A stretch of DNA of 64,000 nt from a virus, in the IMG/VR virus record IMGVR_UViG_3300032770_000001, positions 1 to 64,000 of that record; one strand, written 5' to 3'. Below, piece after piece: positions 23,031 to 29,737 of the stretch. Every line of letters starts with the position of its first letter. Position 1 is the first letter of the stretch. The notes beneath the pieces are model-generated. The model was given only the letters and a program-made list of their open reading frames with translations. It was not told where the DNA came from and ran no database searches. The position numbers were made by a program, and so were the translations under genes.

Positions 23031-23275
23031 TCAATTTCCCCCGACCGTAAATAAAGTTCCTCAAGCTGATCGACTTCGTGCTTTTCGCGGGTCGGCATCC
23101 GCCAGCCATTGCCTACAGTGCAGGTGCCGTCCGGATGTACTTCCCAGCCCACTTTCTCGCAATATATCCGGTCTGGAAACGGGTTCCAGTTGGCGAACAT
23201 TGCCTCGATGAGGCTCTTGTCGAACTCTGGAAACTCCATCTTCTGAAAATCTTCGCGGCTGTAGTTCTCACTCAT
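23027..23275 (-). CDS. hypothetical protein
   Basis: 82 residues from 23275, where ATGA overlaps the upstream stop. Contains REDFQKMEFPEFD, YCEKVGWEVHPDGTCTVGNG and an acidic C-terminus. No family recognised. Confidence 0.55.
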   Translation of the reverse strand: MSENYSREDFQKMEFPEFDKSLIEAMFANWNPFPDRIYCEKVGWEVHPDGTCTVGNGWRMPTREKHEVDQLEELYLRSGEIE

Positions 23276-23571
23276 GACAAGAAGATCGGAACCTCTTCTT
23301 CCTTCAACTCGAACACCGGAACGTATCGGGCAACGATTCTCATGTACGGATAGCCGTAACGACGGGCATCCATAAATTCGCAGAACGCCCCGCAACGGCA
23401 ATTCTCGGAGATGCGCCCCTGATATTTCATCTCCATCAGACGATTAAGAATCAGGAAACTGATCTCGTCTCCAGTACGCTGGGTCATGGCTTTGCCCTCG
23501 TAAGATGAGCAGACCTCGTACATCATCGCCTTGACAGCCTCTTTGAGTTCTTCCGGCGTCTCAATTGGCAT
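23272..23571 (-). CDS. hypothetical protein
   Basis: 99 residues from 23571; the longer frame upstream lies in the neighbouring gene. Helical start (MPIETPEELKEAVKAMMYE), then ENCRCGAFCEFMDARRYG and VPVFELKEEEVP. No family recognised. Confidence 0.55.
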   Translation of the reverse strand: MPIETPEELKEAVKAMMYEVCSSYEGKAMTQRTGDEISFLILNRLMEMKYQGRISENCRCGAFCEFMDARRYGYPYMRIVARYVPVFELKEEEVPIFLS

Positions 23572-23962
23572 GAGCGAAATTCTCCTGCATCTCCTCCAGC
23601 CATTTCGTGTGGTTGGAAACGTCCTTTTTGTATTGTTGAATTGCAGCTTTGACCGCATCGTTGGGGTCGCGATACTCTTTGTCATAACCCAACGTGAATG
23701 ACAGGGCCGGGACGGAAGTGGTGACGTAAAAGGAACAGTGGGATGCAGAGCGTCCCTGAGACCCGCCGAGAAAAAGCCGAAGTGGGGCACCAACCATAAC
23801 CAACTCGTAGTGCCAAGCGTCTTTATCTGCGGAGATTCGACGAGCCCAGCAACGAACCTCCCACTTGCCAAATTTCATGGCCTTGAGGAGTTCTTTGCCC
23901 TTCGCCAACGCTTCCGCTTTGGTTTCGGTGCCGACTGCGCTGCTCAGTTCTTCATAATTCAT
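23561..23962 (-). CDS. hypothetical protein
   Basis: 133 residues. N-terminal helices (ELSSAVGTETKAEALAKGKE), a beta middle (WEVRCWARRISADKDAWHYE) and a C-terminal helix. No family recognised. ATGA overlap with the upstream gene. Confidence 0.55.
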   Translation of the reverse strand: MNYEELSSAVGTETKAEALAKGKELLKAMKFGKWEVRCWARRISADKDAWHYELVMVGAPLRLFLGGSQGRSASHCSFYVTTSVPALSFTLGYDKEYRDPNDAVKAAIQQYKKDVSNHTKWLEEMQENFAHAN

Positions 23963-24210
23963 GCGCACCCACCATCATGTCCCTTTCCAAGCGTACAGAA
24001 TTGCGGGGCGGAATTCATGCCGCCCAGTACAAGTTCCTTGCCACAGAGGACGCCTTGCTTACCGCGATAGCGCCAGCCGGGAGGGGCGACGACTTCTATC
24101 GAACCGTCATTATAGTGGGCTTCCAGTAGACCGTCAGGTCGCCCACCAGCCATGTGTACCAGCTTGCGATCCGGATTCGGATGAATCTCATTGCAACAGG
24201 GACATTTCAT
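23959..24210 (-). CDS. zinc-ribbon protein
   Basis: 83 residues starting MKCPCCNEIHPNPDRK. GGRPDGLLEAHYNDGSIEVV is followed by Cys/His near the end. The start at 24210 overlaps the upstream stop (ATGA). Function unknown. Confidence 0.55.
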   Translation of the reverse strand: MKCPCCNEIHPNPDRKLVHMAGGRPDGLLEAHYNDGSIEVVAPPGWRYRGKQGVLCGKELVLGGMNSAPQFCTLGKGHDGGCA

Positions 24211-24299
24211 TGACTTGCCCATTTCCACCAAATCGCAACAATTGCGACGATGGCTGCCGGGATAATCAGGGATGCAAGTATTTCACGAATTTTGTTCAT
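24207..24299 (-). CDS. 30-residue membrane peptide
   Basis: MNKIREILASLIIPAAIVAI then a Trp-rich end (WWKWASQ): one hydrophobic helix. The TAATG and ATGA junctions on either side show it is read within the operon. Could be a small membrane-targeting or regulatory peptide. Confidence 0.6.
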   Translation of the reverse strand: MNKIREILASLIIPAAIVAIVAIWWKWASQ

Positions 24300-24628
24300 T
24301 ACAATCCCAGTCTTTCTTTGCGGCACACCTTGCAGGAGTTCTCCCACATGATGATTCCGTGGGGGCAGCGACGGGCTTCCATCTCCGGTGTGATGACATG
24401 CTTCCCGTAGTTCGGGTCTTTGGCGTTCTTGAGGTACCGTTTGATCGAGTCCACGGTAATCATGGAACATTGCTGATCGGAGCAGTGGTTGGGTTCCCCA
24501 TCGCAGGTGCAATGCCAGCGCCAGCCGAAAATGCCGTCGTACCACTTCGGCTTGCAGCCAGCGGCGACGGCCATCTCGAAGAGCTTGTCGTTTGTTGCTT
24601 TCTTATCTTTAATGACGAAAGTCATCAT
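24299..24628 (-). CDS. hypothetical Cys/His-rich protein
   Basis: 109 residues; WRWHCTCDGEPNHCSDQQC and RRCPHGIIMWENSCKVC give metal sites at the middle and end. Start at 24628 or 24625, both behind GAGGAAGAAG. No family recognised. Confidence 0.6.
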   Translation of the reverse strand: MMTFVIKDKKATNDKLFEMAVAAGCKPKWYDGIFGWRWHCTCDGEPNHCSDQQCSMITVDSIKRYLKNAKDPNYGKHVITPEMEARRCPHGIIMWENSCKVCRKERLGL

Positions 24629-24752
24629 CTTCTTCCTCTTCTTCCTGCTTCGGTGGAATCACGAAAATGTTCTTGCTCGGACAGTACGGATTTTTGCACT
24701 CCGGGTGTCCGTTGTAAAACCACATGGGATGTTCACAGTGCGAACAGGTCAT
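24609..24752 (-). CDS. 47-residue zinc-ribbon peptide with acidic tail
   Basis: Begins MTCSHCEHPMWFYNGHPECK, then NPYCPSK, and ends in a run of Glu and Asp (EEEEEDDDFRH). It overlaps both neighbours by 20 bases in other frames; the acidic tail's codons double as the Shine-Dalgarno of the next gene. Confidence 0.55.
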   Translation of the reverse strand: MTCSHCEHPMWFYNGHPECKNPYCPSKNIFVIPPKQEEEEEDDDFRH

Positions 24753-24951
24753 AATCCAGCATTTCGTCCGTGCTCATGGCGTCCACACGGTCATAGAGTT
24801 CCTGTCGATAAAGTGCATTCGGGAGGCTCTGAGCCTCGCCACGGCGAACCTTACCGATCTCTTCCCAGAAGATTGCCAGCTTGACCCGGTGCCGCATCTG
24901 TGACGCCCGGTAGTCCCGGTACGAGTTCCAAACGTCCCTGAGGATTCCCAT
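24733..24951 (-). CDS. hypothetical protein
   Basis: 72 residues, helical (VWNSYRDYRASQMRHRVKLA) with an acidic C-terminus. Its ATG overlaps the upstream TAA by one base. No family recognised. Confidence 0.55.
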   Translation of the reverse strand: MGILRDVWNSYRDYRASQMRHRVKLAIFWEEIGKVRRGEAQSLPNALYRQELYDRVDAMSTDEMLDYDLFAL

Positions 24952-25337
24952 TACTCTTTCCAGTCGTGTTCCCAGACGTTATTTTCGGTCGGACACATCT
25001 TGCAGAAGTTTCCTACCTCACAACCGAAATGAGCGTCCTTGGGATGGTTACAGCACTTTCCAATGCCCATCGCCTTCTTGACCACGATCTCAGCCGCTTT
25101 GCGGGCCATGCCTCGTCCTTCAACCAGACGGGTGACGCGACGTTCGAAATCGCTGTGCCATTGAGGATCGACTTTCTCCAGAGCCTTGCCGAGGTCGGAT
25201 GGATAGACTACAGCGATGTCGTAATCCACTTCGGCTTTTTCGTCATCGTTTGTGGCGGCGAAGTGGATGCCGTTATGGTTCCGCGTCAGATTCGCAACCT
25301 CATCGAAGAACGCTTCGAGCTTTTCGAGTCTAGTCAT
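24951..25337 (-). CDS. hypothetical protein with C-terminal zinc site
   Basis: 128 residues. A helical start, a beta middle (EVDYDIAVVYPSDLG), and a C-terminal HPKDAHFGCEVGNFCKMCP that probably binds zinc. Its ATG overlaps the preceding gene's TAG. No family recognised. Confidence 0.55.
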   Translation of the reverse strand: MTRLEKLEAFFDEVANLTRNHNGIHFAATNDDEKAEVDYDIAVVYPSDLGKALEKVDPQWHSDFERRVTRLVEGRGMARKAAEIVVKKAMGIGKCCNHPKDAHFGCEVGNFCKMCPTENNVWEHDWKE

Positions 25338-25809
25338 CGTCGTCTACAACCCCCTTCAGATACTCCGGGCTTTCTGGGTTGTAAAAATCATCCGTATAGA
25401 TGGACATGATGCGTTCCTCTTTGTAGCCGAACGCACGACCGAGGTTGCGGTGAGCTTCGACCGCAATGTTCGCCGGAGACCCAGTTTCACGTTGTTTCCA
25501 CAGATCGGTTAGATCGTCGCCCCATACAATCACGTCACCGCCACTGGAATCTTCTTTAGCGAATCGAACGTCAGGAAAGCCGTGGGGACGCATACGGAGC
25601 TTGCGCAGCACTTCATCCATTGCTTCATCACTGACAACAACGGAGCCCGCACGACGGTATTTGCCACAAGGAATGATAAGAGTGGGTTCTGTACGCCAGC
25701 GTTCGACTACCAGAATCGAACGATCCACCAGTTCTTCCTCGCGTAGGAGGAGTCTCCACCAGCGAAGCACTTCTTCTTTGTTGGGGACGATGATCTCTAT
25801 GGACGCCAC
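25330..25809 (-). CDS. hypothetical protein
   Basis: 159 residues, GTG start with TATTAT six bases upstream and no Shine-Dalgarno. N-terminal IEIIVPNKEEVLRWWRLL, a central VIVWGDDLTDLWKQRE, and an acidic tail (VVDDDD). First gene after tRNA cluster 2. No family recognised. Ends in TAG. Confidence 0.55.
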   Translation of the reverse strand: MASIEIIVPNKEEVLRWWRLLLREEELVDRSILVVERWRTEPTLIIPCGKYRRAGSVVVSDEAMDEVLRKLRMRPHGFPDVRFAKEDSSGGDVIVWGDDLTDLWKQRETGSPANIAVEAHRNLGRAFGYKEERIMSIYTDDFYNPESPEYLKGVVDDDD

Positions 25810-25851
25810 ATAGAAATAATACCGCGAGAGGAGGTTCCTTGGGAAGAGAGT

Positions 25852-25929
25852 TGGTGCCCTCGGCGGGATTTGAACCCACGACGCACGAGTTTAGAATTCG
25901 CCGCTCTGACCTGACTGAGCTACGAGGGC
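25852..25929 (-). tRNA. tRNA with anticodon CTA (amber suppressor), copy 1
   Basis: Acceptor GCCCTCG/CGAGGGC, D stem GCTC/GAGC with ten-base loop, T arm GTGGG-TTCAAAT-CCCGC, CCA encoded. The anticodon stem fits GCGAA/CTCGT (A31-C39 mismatch, as in tRNA-Thr(CGT)), giving loop TTCTAAA and anticodon CTA, which pairs with UAG. Shifting by one to read TCT (Arg) destroys the stem. Confidence 0.65.
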
Positions 25930-25931
25930 TT

Positions 25932-25977
25932 TGGTGGGGCAGCGGTGAATCAACACCTGCGCTTGCGCTACTGCCCC
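25932..25977 (-). ncRNA. mini-tRNA-like element 1 (no anticodon arm)
   Basis: 46 bases within the tRNA array: perfect 7-bp acceptor GGGGCAG/CTGCCCC, TA linker, hairpin GCGC-AA-GCGC, hairpin GGTG-TTGATT-CACC, discriminator A and CCA. The anticodon arm and variable loop of a cloverleaf are absent. Two bases from one tRNA and one from the next. Confidence 0.65.
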
Positions 25978-25978
25978 A

Positions 25979-26052
25979 TGGCACACCCGGTGGGATTCGG
26001 ACCCACATGCGCGGTGTTAGAGACCGCTGTTCTGCCAGTGAACCACGGGTGT
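25979..26052 (-). tRNA. tRNA with anticodon CTA (amber suppressor), copy 2
   Basis: Canonical 74-base cloverleaf: acceptor ACACCCG/CGGGTGT, D arm GTTC/GAAC, perfect anticodon stem GCGGT/ACCGC around CTCTAAC, hence anticodon CTA reading UAG, T arm GTGGG-TCCGAAT-CCCAC, CCA encoded. There is no ambiguity in the loop position. Confidence 0.88.
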
Positions 26053-26092
26053 ATTTTCAAAAAGACAATCGTCTTTTATTCCGTACAAAACT

Positions 26093-26142
26093 TGGTGGGC
26101 GGTGATGATTTGACTCACCCAGCTTTCGCTGTTTTACCGCCC
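26093..26142 (-). ncRNA. mini-tRNA-like element 2 (no anticodon arm)
   Basis: 50 bases: perfect acceptor GGGCGGT/ACCGCCC, AAAA linker, hairpin CAGC-GAAA-GCTG, hairpin GGTGA-GTCAAA-TCATC (one G-T pair), discriminator A and CCA. The stems and loops use every base of the insert. It sits one base from tRNA-Lys. Confidence 0.65.
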
Positions 26143-26143
26143 G

Positions 26144-26225
26144 TGGCACGCTCGGAAGGACTCGAACCTTCGACCCCTCAGTTAAATACTGAGTGCTCTG
26201 AACAAACCAACTGAGCTACGAGCGT
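26144..26225 (-). tRNA. tRNA-Lys(TTT)-like
   Basis: Acceptor ACGCTCG/CGAGCGT, 14-base D loop, anticodon stem CTCAG/CTGAG around TATTTAA, T arm GAAGG-TTCGAGT-CCTTC, CCA encoded. By position the anticodon is TTT (Lys), but base 33 is A instead of the near-universal U. Confidence 0.75.
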
Positions 26226-26444
26226 ATGGTGCGCGGTGAAGGAATCAAACCCCCGACCTCCGGGTCTTGCGACCCGGCGCTCTAACACTGAGCTAACCGC
26301 GCATGGTGGGCACCCCAACTTTCGCCAGAGCACCCGTACAAACTTGGAGCAGACGCCGTGACTTTCGTCTCGGTCGCGAATAGAATCTCTTCGCCGTAGC
26401 AATCCGTCGAAGCAATCCCTCAACGCCTTTTCGTCCGCGTGCAT
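26178..26444 (-). CDS. doubtful frame running into the tRNA array
   Basis: Starts with TAATATG right after the PTH2-like stop: MHADEKALRDCFDGLLRRRD. It continues through mini-element 3 and one tRNA before stopping at 26178 inside the next. Only the first 30-45 residues look like protein. Possibly a gene whose 3' part was replaced by tRNA genes. Confidence 0.3.
   Translation of the reverse strand: MHADEKALRDCFDGLLRRRDSIRDRDESHGVCSKFVRVLWRKLGCPPCAVSSVLERRVARPGGRGFDSFTAHHTLVAQLVCSEHSVFN
26227..26302 (-). tRNA. tRNA with eight-base anticodon loop (identity uncertain)
   Basis: Acceptor GCGCGGT/ACCGCGC, D arm GCTC/GAGC, T arm GGGGG-TTTGATT-CCTTC, CCA encoded. The anticodon stem CCGGG/CCCGG leaves an eight-base loop TCGCAAGA (or a 6-bp stem with a six-base loop). 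GCA (Cys) or CGC (Ala) are both possible readings. Confidence 0.65.
26304..26335 (-). ncRNA. mini-tRNA-like element 3 (single hairpin with CCA)
   Basis: 32 bases: acceptor-like pairing GGGTGCT/GGTGCCC (three G-U pairs), one hairpin CTGGC-GAAA-GTTGG, discriminator A and CCA, one base from the next tRNA. Weaker than elements 1 and 2 because of the wobble pairs and overlap with a possible frame. Confidence 0.35.
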
Positions 26445-26445
26445 A

Positions 26446-26880
26446 TTAAGCCCCGATACGATCCTGTATCGGATAGCCTCCCTCAAACTTCAAAAAAAGA
26501 TTTGGAGCAGGAGCAGCCTCCGCGTGTCTCCACAAACCGTAGTTCGAGAGTACACGGCGCTGCTCCTGCGTGAGCGGGACCGTGGCGACAGCCGTCAAAC
26601 CAAGGTTGTCGTCCGGCTCCGAAAACACGGAGTACCCGATTTCTTTGTCTTTCAACTTGTTGATAACACGGAGTAAAGCGGACTTGTCCGGCACGCCGAT
26701 CACCACGAGATGCGGAATCTGATCGTAAGACGGATCGAGACCCTTCGCCATTTCAAACGTGGCGTGGTTGCTTTGAACTATCTGTTGTGCTAGGGAAATG
26801 TCTTGCCGAACGAAGACGTAGAAGTAGTGTGGTGCTGGTTGCTGCTGATTAACCTACAGATCGCCGATTGCTTTACGCAT
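26446..26880 (-). CDS. PTH2-like peptidyl-tRNA hydrolase-type protein with in-frame UAG
   Basis: The domain HYFYVFVRQDISLAQQIVQS, then HLVVIGVPDKSALL, GYSVFSEPDDNLGLTAVAT and EQRRVLSNYGLW, follows the PTH2-like phage family (RQD..AAQ..VQ..HA, EPD...LTA.AT). Between the nearest Shine-Dalgarno-preceded ATG (26880, MRKAIGDL) and the domain lies a TAG at 26854-26856; no ATG, GTG or TTG follows it before the first conserved strand. A start at 26751 would remove that strand. With readthrough the protein is 144 residues. Two CTA-anticodon tRNAs are encoded just downstream. Confidence 0.7.
26854..26856 (-). other. in-frame amber codon, candidate readthrough site
   Basis: Codon 9 of the PTH2-like frame (CTG TAG GTT). 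The Shine-Dalgarno AGGAG and the ATG lie upstream; the conserved domain lies downstream without a start of its own. Confidence 0.6.
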
Positions 26881-26927
26881 TTGGTTTGCGCTCCTAAACA
26901 TGAGATGTGGTAGTTCTCGAAAAGGTT

Positions 26928-27209
26928 TCACGTGCGAAAAAATAATTTCTTGAAAAAGCCGACCAACCGTTCACGCCATGAGAGATTGATCCAAACCGCT
27001 TTCCACGTTCCCTCATGTGGCAGTACAATCACGCCCCGGCATGGCGGCACAACCAGAACACTCAACCCGTCAATCGAGCCTTGAATCGTAAGGCAGCCGC
27101 CGCCGAGATTCTTGATGACCATCTCACGACCGAACTCCGAGACTGGCAGCGTGATAGTCAATAGCGGCTCCGGCCCATGCGTTCTTTTTCGTTGTTCGTC
27201 CGAAGCCAT
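26928..27209 (-). CDS. hypothetical beta-rich protein
   Basis: 93 residues, mostly strands (PLLTITLPVSEFGREMVIKN, GCLTIQGSIDGLSVLVVPP), with a basic amphipathic C-terminus (RLVGFFKKLFFRT). No family recognised. Between it and 26880 only the PTH2 leader is seen. Confidence 0.55.
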   Translation of the reverse strand: MASDEQRKRTHGPEPLLTITLPVSEFGREMVIKNLGGGCLTIQGSIDGLSVLVVPPCRGVIVLPHEGTWKAVWINLSWRERLVGFFKKLFFRT

Positions 27210-27424
27210 TCCAGACGCTTTGCGATAGCAGCGTCGATCAGCTTCTCCTCAAACCGATCAATTACGAAATCTGTGAGTGACGGGATAGGACACGTCAGAC
27301 GGGTATGAATTTCCAGTTGTCCGATGCGCACTTCAAGATTGCGAAGTCTATTTCGCTTTCTTTGTAAGCTCGGCACGGTACTCTTTGAAGAACGGCGTTG
27401 CCCAGACTTTCCTGTCGATGCCAT
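27158..27424 (-). CDS. hypothetical basic protein
   Basis: 88 residues if started at 27424: basic N-terminus (KSGQRRSSKSTVPSLQRKRN), then LEVRIGQLEIHTRL and an amphipathic helix with EEKLIDAAIAKRLEWL. It overlaps the upstream gene by 77 bases, so an internal GTG start is possible. Confidence 0.45.
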   Translation of the reverse strand: MASTGKSGQRRSSKSTVPSLQRKRNRLRNLEVRIGQLEIHTRLTCPIPSLTDFVIDRFEEKLIDAAIAKRLEWLRTNNEKERMGRSRY

Positions 27425-27704
27425 TTTGATCCGCGTGAATCCAGAACCCAAAAGCTTCTTCGGTAAAAACCGGATGCGGCTTCAGGTTGATTTCGCCCTC
27501 CCAATACACACTACCATCGGGCGAGAAAATTTTCAAGTGATCGCCGTCGCGAAGATAATGCAGCCCGTCATACGACCAGCGTTCGTGAGGCCAATCCTCG
27601 GTCGGCGGCTGAATGAAACGTTCGTCCTGAATCGCCCACCACCCACCCTCAGTTCCGGTCTCGGAATGCAGGTGGAGTTTGCCGTGGATTACTTGTGGAG
27701 CCAT
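27348..27704 (-). CDS. hypothetical protein with repeated Trp/Gly strands
   Basis: 118 residues from the ATG at 27704. Strands GGWWAIQDERF, GDHLKIFSPDGSVYWEGEI and a C-terminal helix FFKEYRAELTKKAK. Resembles small phage proteins of unknown role. Confidence 0.55.
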   Translation of the reverse strand: MAPQVIHGKLHLHSETGTEGGWWAIQDERFIQPPTEDWPHERWSYDGLHYLRDGDHLKIFSPDGSVYWEGEINLKPHPVFTEEAFGFWIHADQNGIDRKVWATPFFKEYRAELTKKAK

Positions 27705-28435
27705 CTGCGTGCCCACTCCGTGAGGGAACCCGTCTTGCCCGTCGTTGGTGTCGTCACGATGCCCTCGTCTTCCAGTTTCGTTTCCGGAACTTCGGTAGTT
27801 GTCTCTTCGCCGGAAGGCGTCTCCACCGTTTTTTCAGCGACCATGCCAGTTGCTTTTGCGAACTCTCGGCCCTCTTCTTCAACGTCGTAGCCGGGTTTGA
27901 ACAGGTCTTTCTTGTTCACCTTGCCTACAATGCAAATAGCCTCAGCGTCAAGAGCCCCGACACCGGAGAGATTAACCGTATCCTGTGCTCTGTTTTGTGA
28001 AACATGGGCACCATAGGTACGCATGATCCGCTGCTCTTCAATCCATTCCTTGATTTTCTGCTCTTTTTCTTCGTCAGTTTCGGCCTCTTCGGGAGCGGAG
28101 GGAAAATTGACTTGATCGTAGGTGAGTCCGGCTACTTCATTCGCCTTAAAACGATCTGCCTTGTTGAGCGAACGCTTGGATTGTGCGTCAGGATCGAATG
28201 GAACGTCAAAGGTCGGAGGCGTGGGGGCTTCTTTTTCTTTCCCCGCCGCCCACTCTAGCGCCCGTGTGCCGATGATGAGAGCAGTATTTACATCCTCCCG
28301 CGTTTCGGCGAGAGATTGTTCGCCAGAAGGTGGAAAGAATTCTTCCAACTCGGCGGGTGTAATACGAGCAGGGCAGTCGGACGCATGGCTATGCGTAATC
28401 TCGGCTGCCCCACAGGTGCAGGAGAACTGGGACAT
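27689..28435 (-). CDS. hypothetical acidic protein
   Basis: 248 residues. N-terminal FSCTCGAAEITHSHASDCP may bind zinc. A charged helical region (EEAETDEEKEQKIKEWIEEQ) and a Thr/Glu-rich C-terminus follow. Mostly low-complexity; no family recognised. Its ATG overlaps the upstream TAA (TAATG). Confidence 0.55.
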   Translation of the reverse strand: MSQFSCTCGAAEITHSHASDCPARITPAELEEFFPPSGEQSLAETREDVNTALIIGTRALEWAAGKEKEAPTPPTFDVPFDPDAQSKRSLNKADRFKANEVAGLTYDQVNFPSAPEEAETDEEKEQKIKEWIEEQRIMRTYGAHVSQNRAQDTVNLSGVGALDAEAICIVGKVNKKDLFKPGYDVEEEGREFAKATGMVAEKTVETPSGEETTTEVPETKLEDEGIVTTPTTGKTGSLTEWARRWLHK

Positions 28436-28983
28436 TAGAGTTTCTCGATCTCGTCCTTCACTTCCGTGGCGACCTTCTTCGCTTCACCTTCAACGTCAGC
28501 GACGACGGTCTTGGCTTCGTTCTCGGCATCCTTGACGCCAGTGGAAACCGCCGCCTTTGCTACGGCAACGATCTTCTCGGCTTCTTCCTTCGCATCGGCG
28601 ATGATCTTCTCGGCTTCGGTCTTAGCGTCTGCCTTGATCTTCGCAGCTTCAGCTTGCGCGTCGGCGATGATCGACTTCGATCTCGCGTCGGCGGTGGAAG
28701 CGGCGTTCTTTGCCTGAAGCACGATTGCCTTGGCTTGTTCCTTGGCATCGCTGATCCACTTCCCGGCTTCATGCTGACCATCAACGATGGCCTTCTCCAC
28801 ATCGGACTCAACTACTCCGGTGCCGTTCAGGAATGCTGCGTATGCTTCCGCCATCGTCTTGGCGAAAACCACATTGGGAAAATTGACTTCGGTCACGATG
28901 CCGGACACGTGGTGCTGCACGCGAACGGAATAGGTGCCGTCTGGGTTCTTCTGTACTGTTGCGTCTCCAACGATTGGAATCAT
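28435..28983 (-). CDS. Ala/Lys/Glu-rich coiled-coil protein
   Basis: 182 residues; start at 28983 behind AGGAG. The first 60 residues are beta (VGDATVQKNPDGTYSVRVQH). The remainder is a long heptad-like helix built from AKTEAEKIIADAKEEAEKI-type units, resembling late-embryogenesis-type or ATP synthase b-like stalks. Structural or chaperone role cannot be told. Confidence 0.6.
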   Translation of the reverse strand: MIPIVGDATVQKNPDGTYSVRVQHHVSGIVTEVNFPNVVFAKTMAEAYAAFLNGTGVVESDVEKAIVDGQHEAGKWISDAKEQAKAIVLQAKNAASTADARSKSIIADAQAEAAKIKADAKTEAEKIIADAKEEAEKIVAVAKAAVSTGVKDAENEAKTVVADVEGEAKKVATEVKDEIEKL

Positions 28984-29083
28984 TGCTGTTCTCCTAAATT
29001 GGTATTGCCTCAGCCGAGGAGTTCCTAGTGTGTCACCCCGGCTCAACTGCTTAACCGCCGCTACTCCACCAGCCAACCCCTTT

Positions 29084-29257
29084 TTACCAGTGCGGGCCTA
29101 GTTTGCATTCGACCCGAACGACGTTTACAGTGCGTCTGCAAACCGTCACCGGAGGGACACCATCGATCCCTTTATCCAGTGCAAAGCCATCTACGCCCAC
29201 GGGACTACTATCGGGGTACACTCGTCTGCTGCCCGTGGTCACTGAGGCTATACCTAT
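29084..29257 (-). other. open extension downstream of a TAG stop
   Basis: The 29258 gene ends with TAG and the same frame then stays open for 57 codons to a TAA, with protein-like composition (GVDGFALDKGIDGVPP). No other gene is seen in this gap. It could be a readthrough extension, or a separate gene starting at the GTG at 29242, before which GGTATAG lies. Confidence 0.4.
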
Positions 29258-29485
29258 CTATTCAATACCGGAGGTTTTGACTTTTTCGTAGGCTTTTTCT
29301 GCGGTGCAGTGGGGAAATCCGAGGCAGCCATCTCCTAGAGGACACGGCTCAAACGTGTCGTTGTCGGTGCGGCGGGTATAGTGTTTCCAGTGCTCCCAAA
29401 AATCGTGAAAAGTTTCGGTGATGGTAAAGTCAATAGTGCGGAGATCAGGATGGTTGGAATCGGAACCGTTTGGGGAAATGGTCAT
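29258..29485 (-). CDS. hypothetical protein (possible UAG readthrough)
   Basis: 75 residues to TAG, with HDFWEHWKHYTRRTDND and PCPLGDGCLGFPHC. TATTTC lies five bases before the ATG. Reading through the TAG would give 133 residues. No family recognised. Confidence 0.55.
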   Translation of the reverse strand: MTISPNGSDSNHPDLRTIDFTITETFHDFWEHWKHYTRRTDNDTFEPCPLGDGCLGFPHCTAEKAYEKVKTSGIE

Positions 29486-29509
29486 ACCATGAAATACCGA
29501 CTTGATCGG

Positions 29510-29725
29510 TTATTTCACCAACAATAGTTGCCAGCAGACTCCGAGGGAATGCAGGATCAACTTGTCCTGCTCAGTGACGTGGTCGGGGTTCATTGTGATG
29601 TCGTAGGCGTAGTAGACCGCCTTATTTTCAGTCAGACACCACTTGGTATGACGGATGATTCCTTCACAGTGGGGGCACGCAGCAGGACGATTATATCGAC
29701 TGGAGTGAAATAGCGCGTCCTGCAT
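29510..29725 (-). CDS. hypothetical zinc-site protein
   Basis: 71 residues with RPAACPHCEGIIRHTKWC and a C-terminal hydrophobic helix (LILHSLGVCWQLLLV). No family recognised. Confidence 0.55.
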   Translation of the reverse strand: MQDALFHSSRYNRPAACPHCEGIIRHTKWCLTENKAVYYAYDITMNPDHVTEQDKLILHSLGVCWQLLLVK

Positions 29726-29737
29726 GGGAGAACCCCC

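Noticed and set aside
25852-25929. Reading this tRNA as Arg(TCT)
   Set aside because: Shifting the loop by one base leaves only two of five anticodon-stem pairs; the CTA reading keeps four.
25839-26214. Plus-strand frames over tRNA cluster 2
   Set aside because: They cross several tRNA genes and their sequence is complementary to tRNA stems.
26880-26901. MRKAIGDL as an independent short leader peptide ending at TAG
   Set aside because: Possible, but it leaves the PTH2-like domain without any start codon, so it does not explain the downstream gene.
29103-29291. 62-codon plus-strand frame
   Set aside because: Opposes the open extension after TAG and the 29258 gene, with no start signal.
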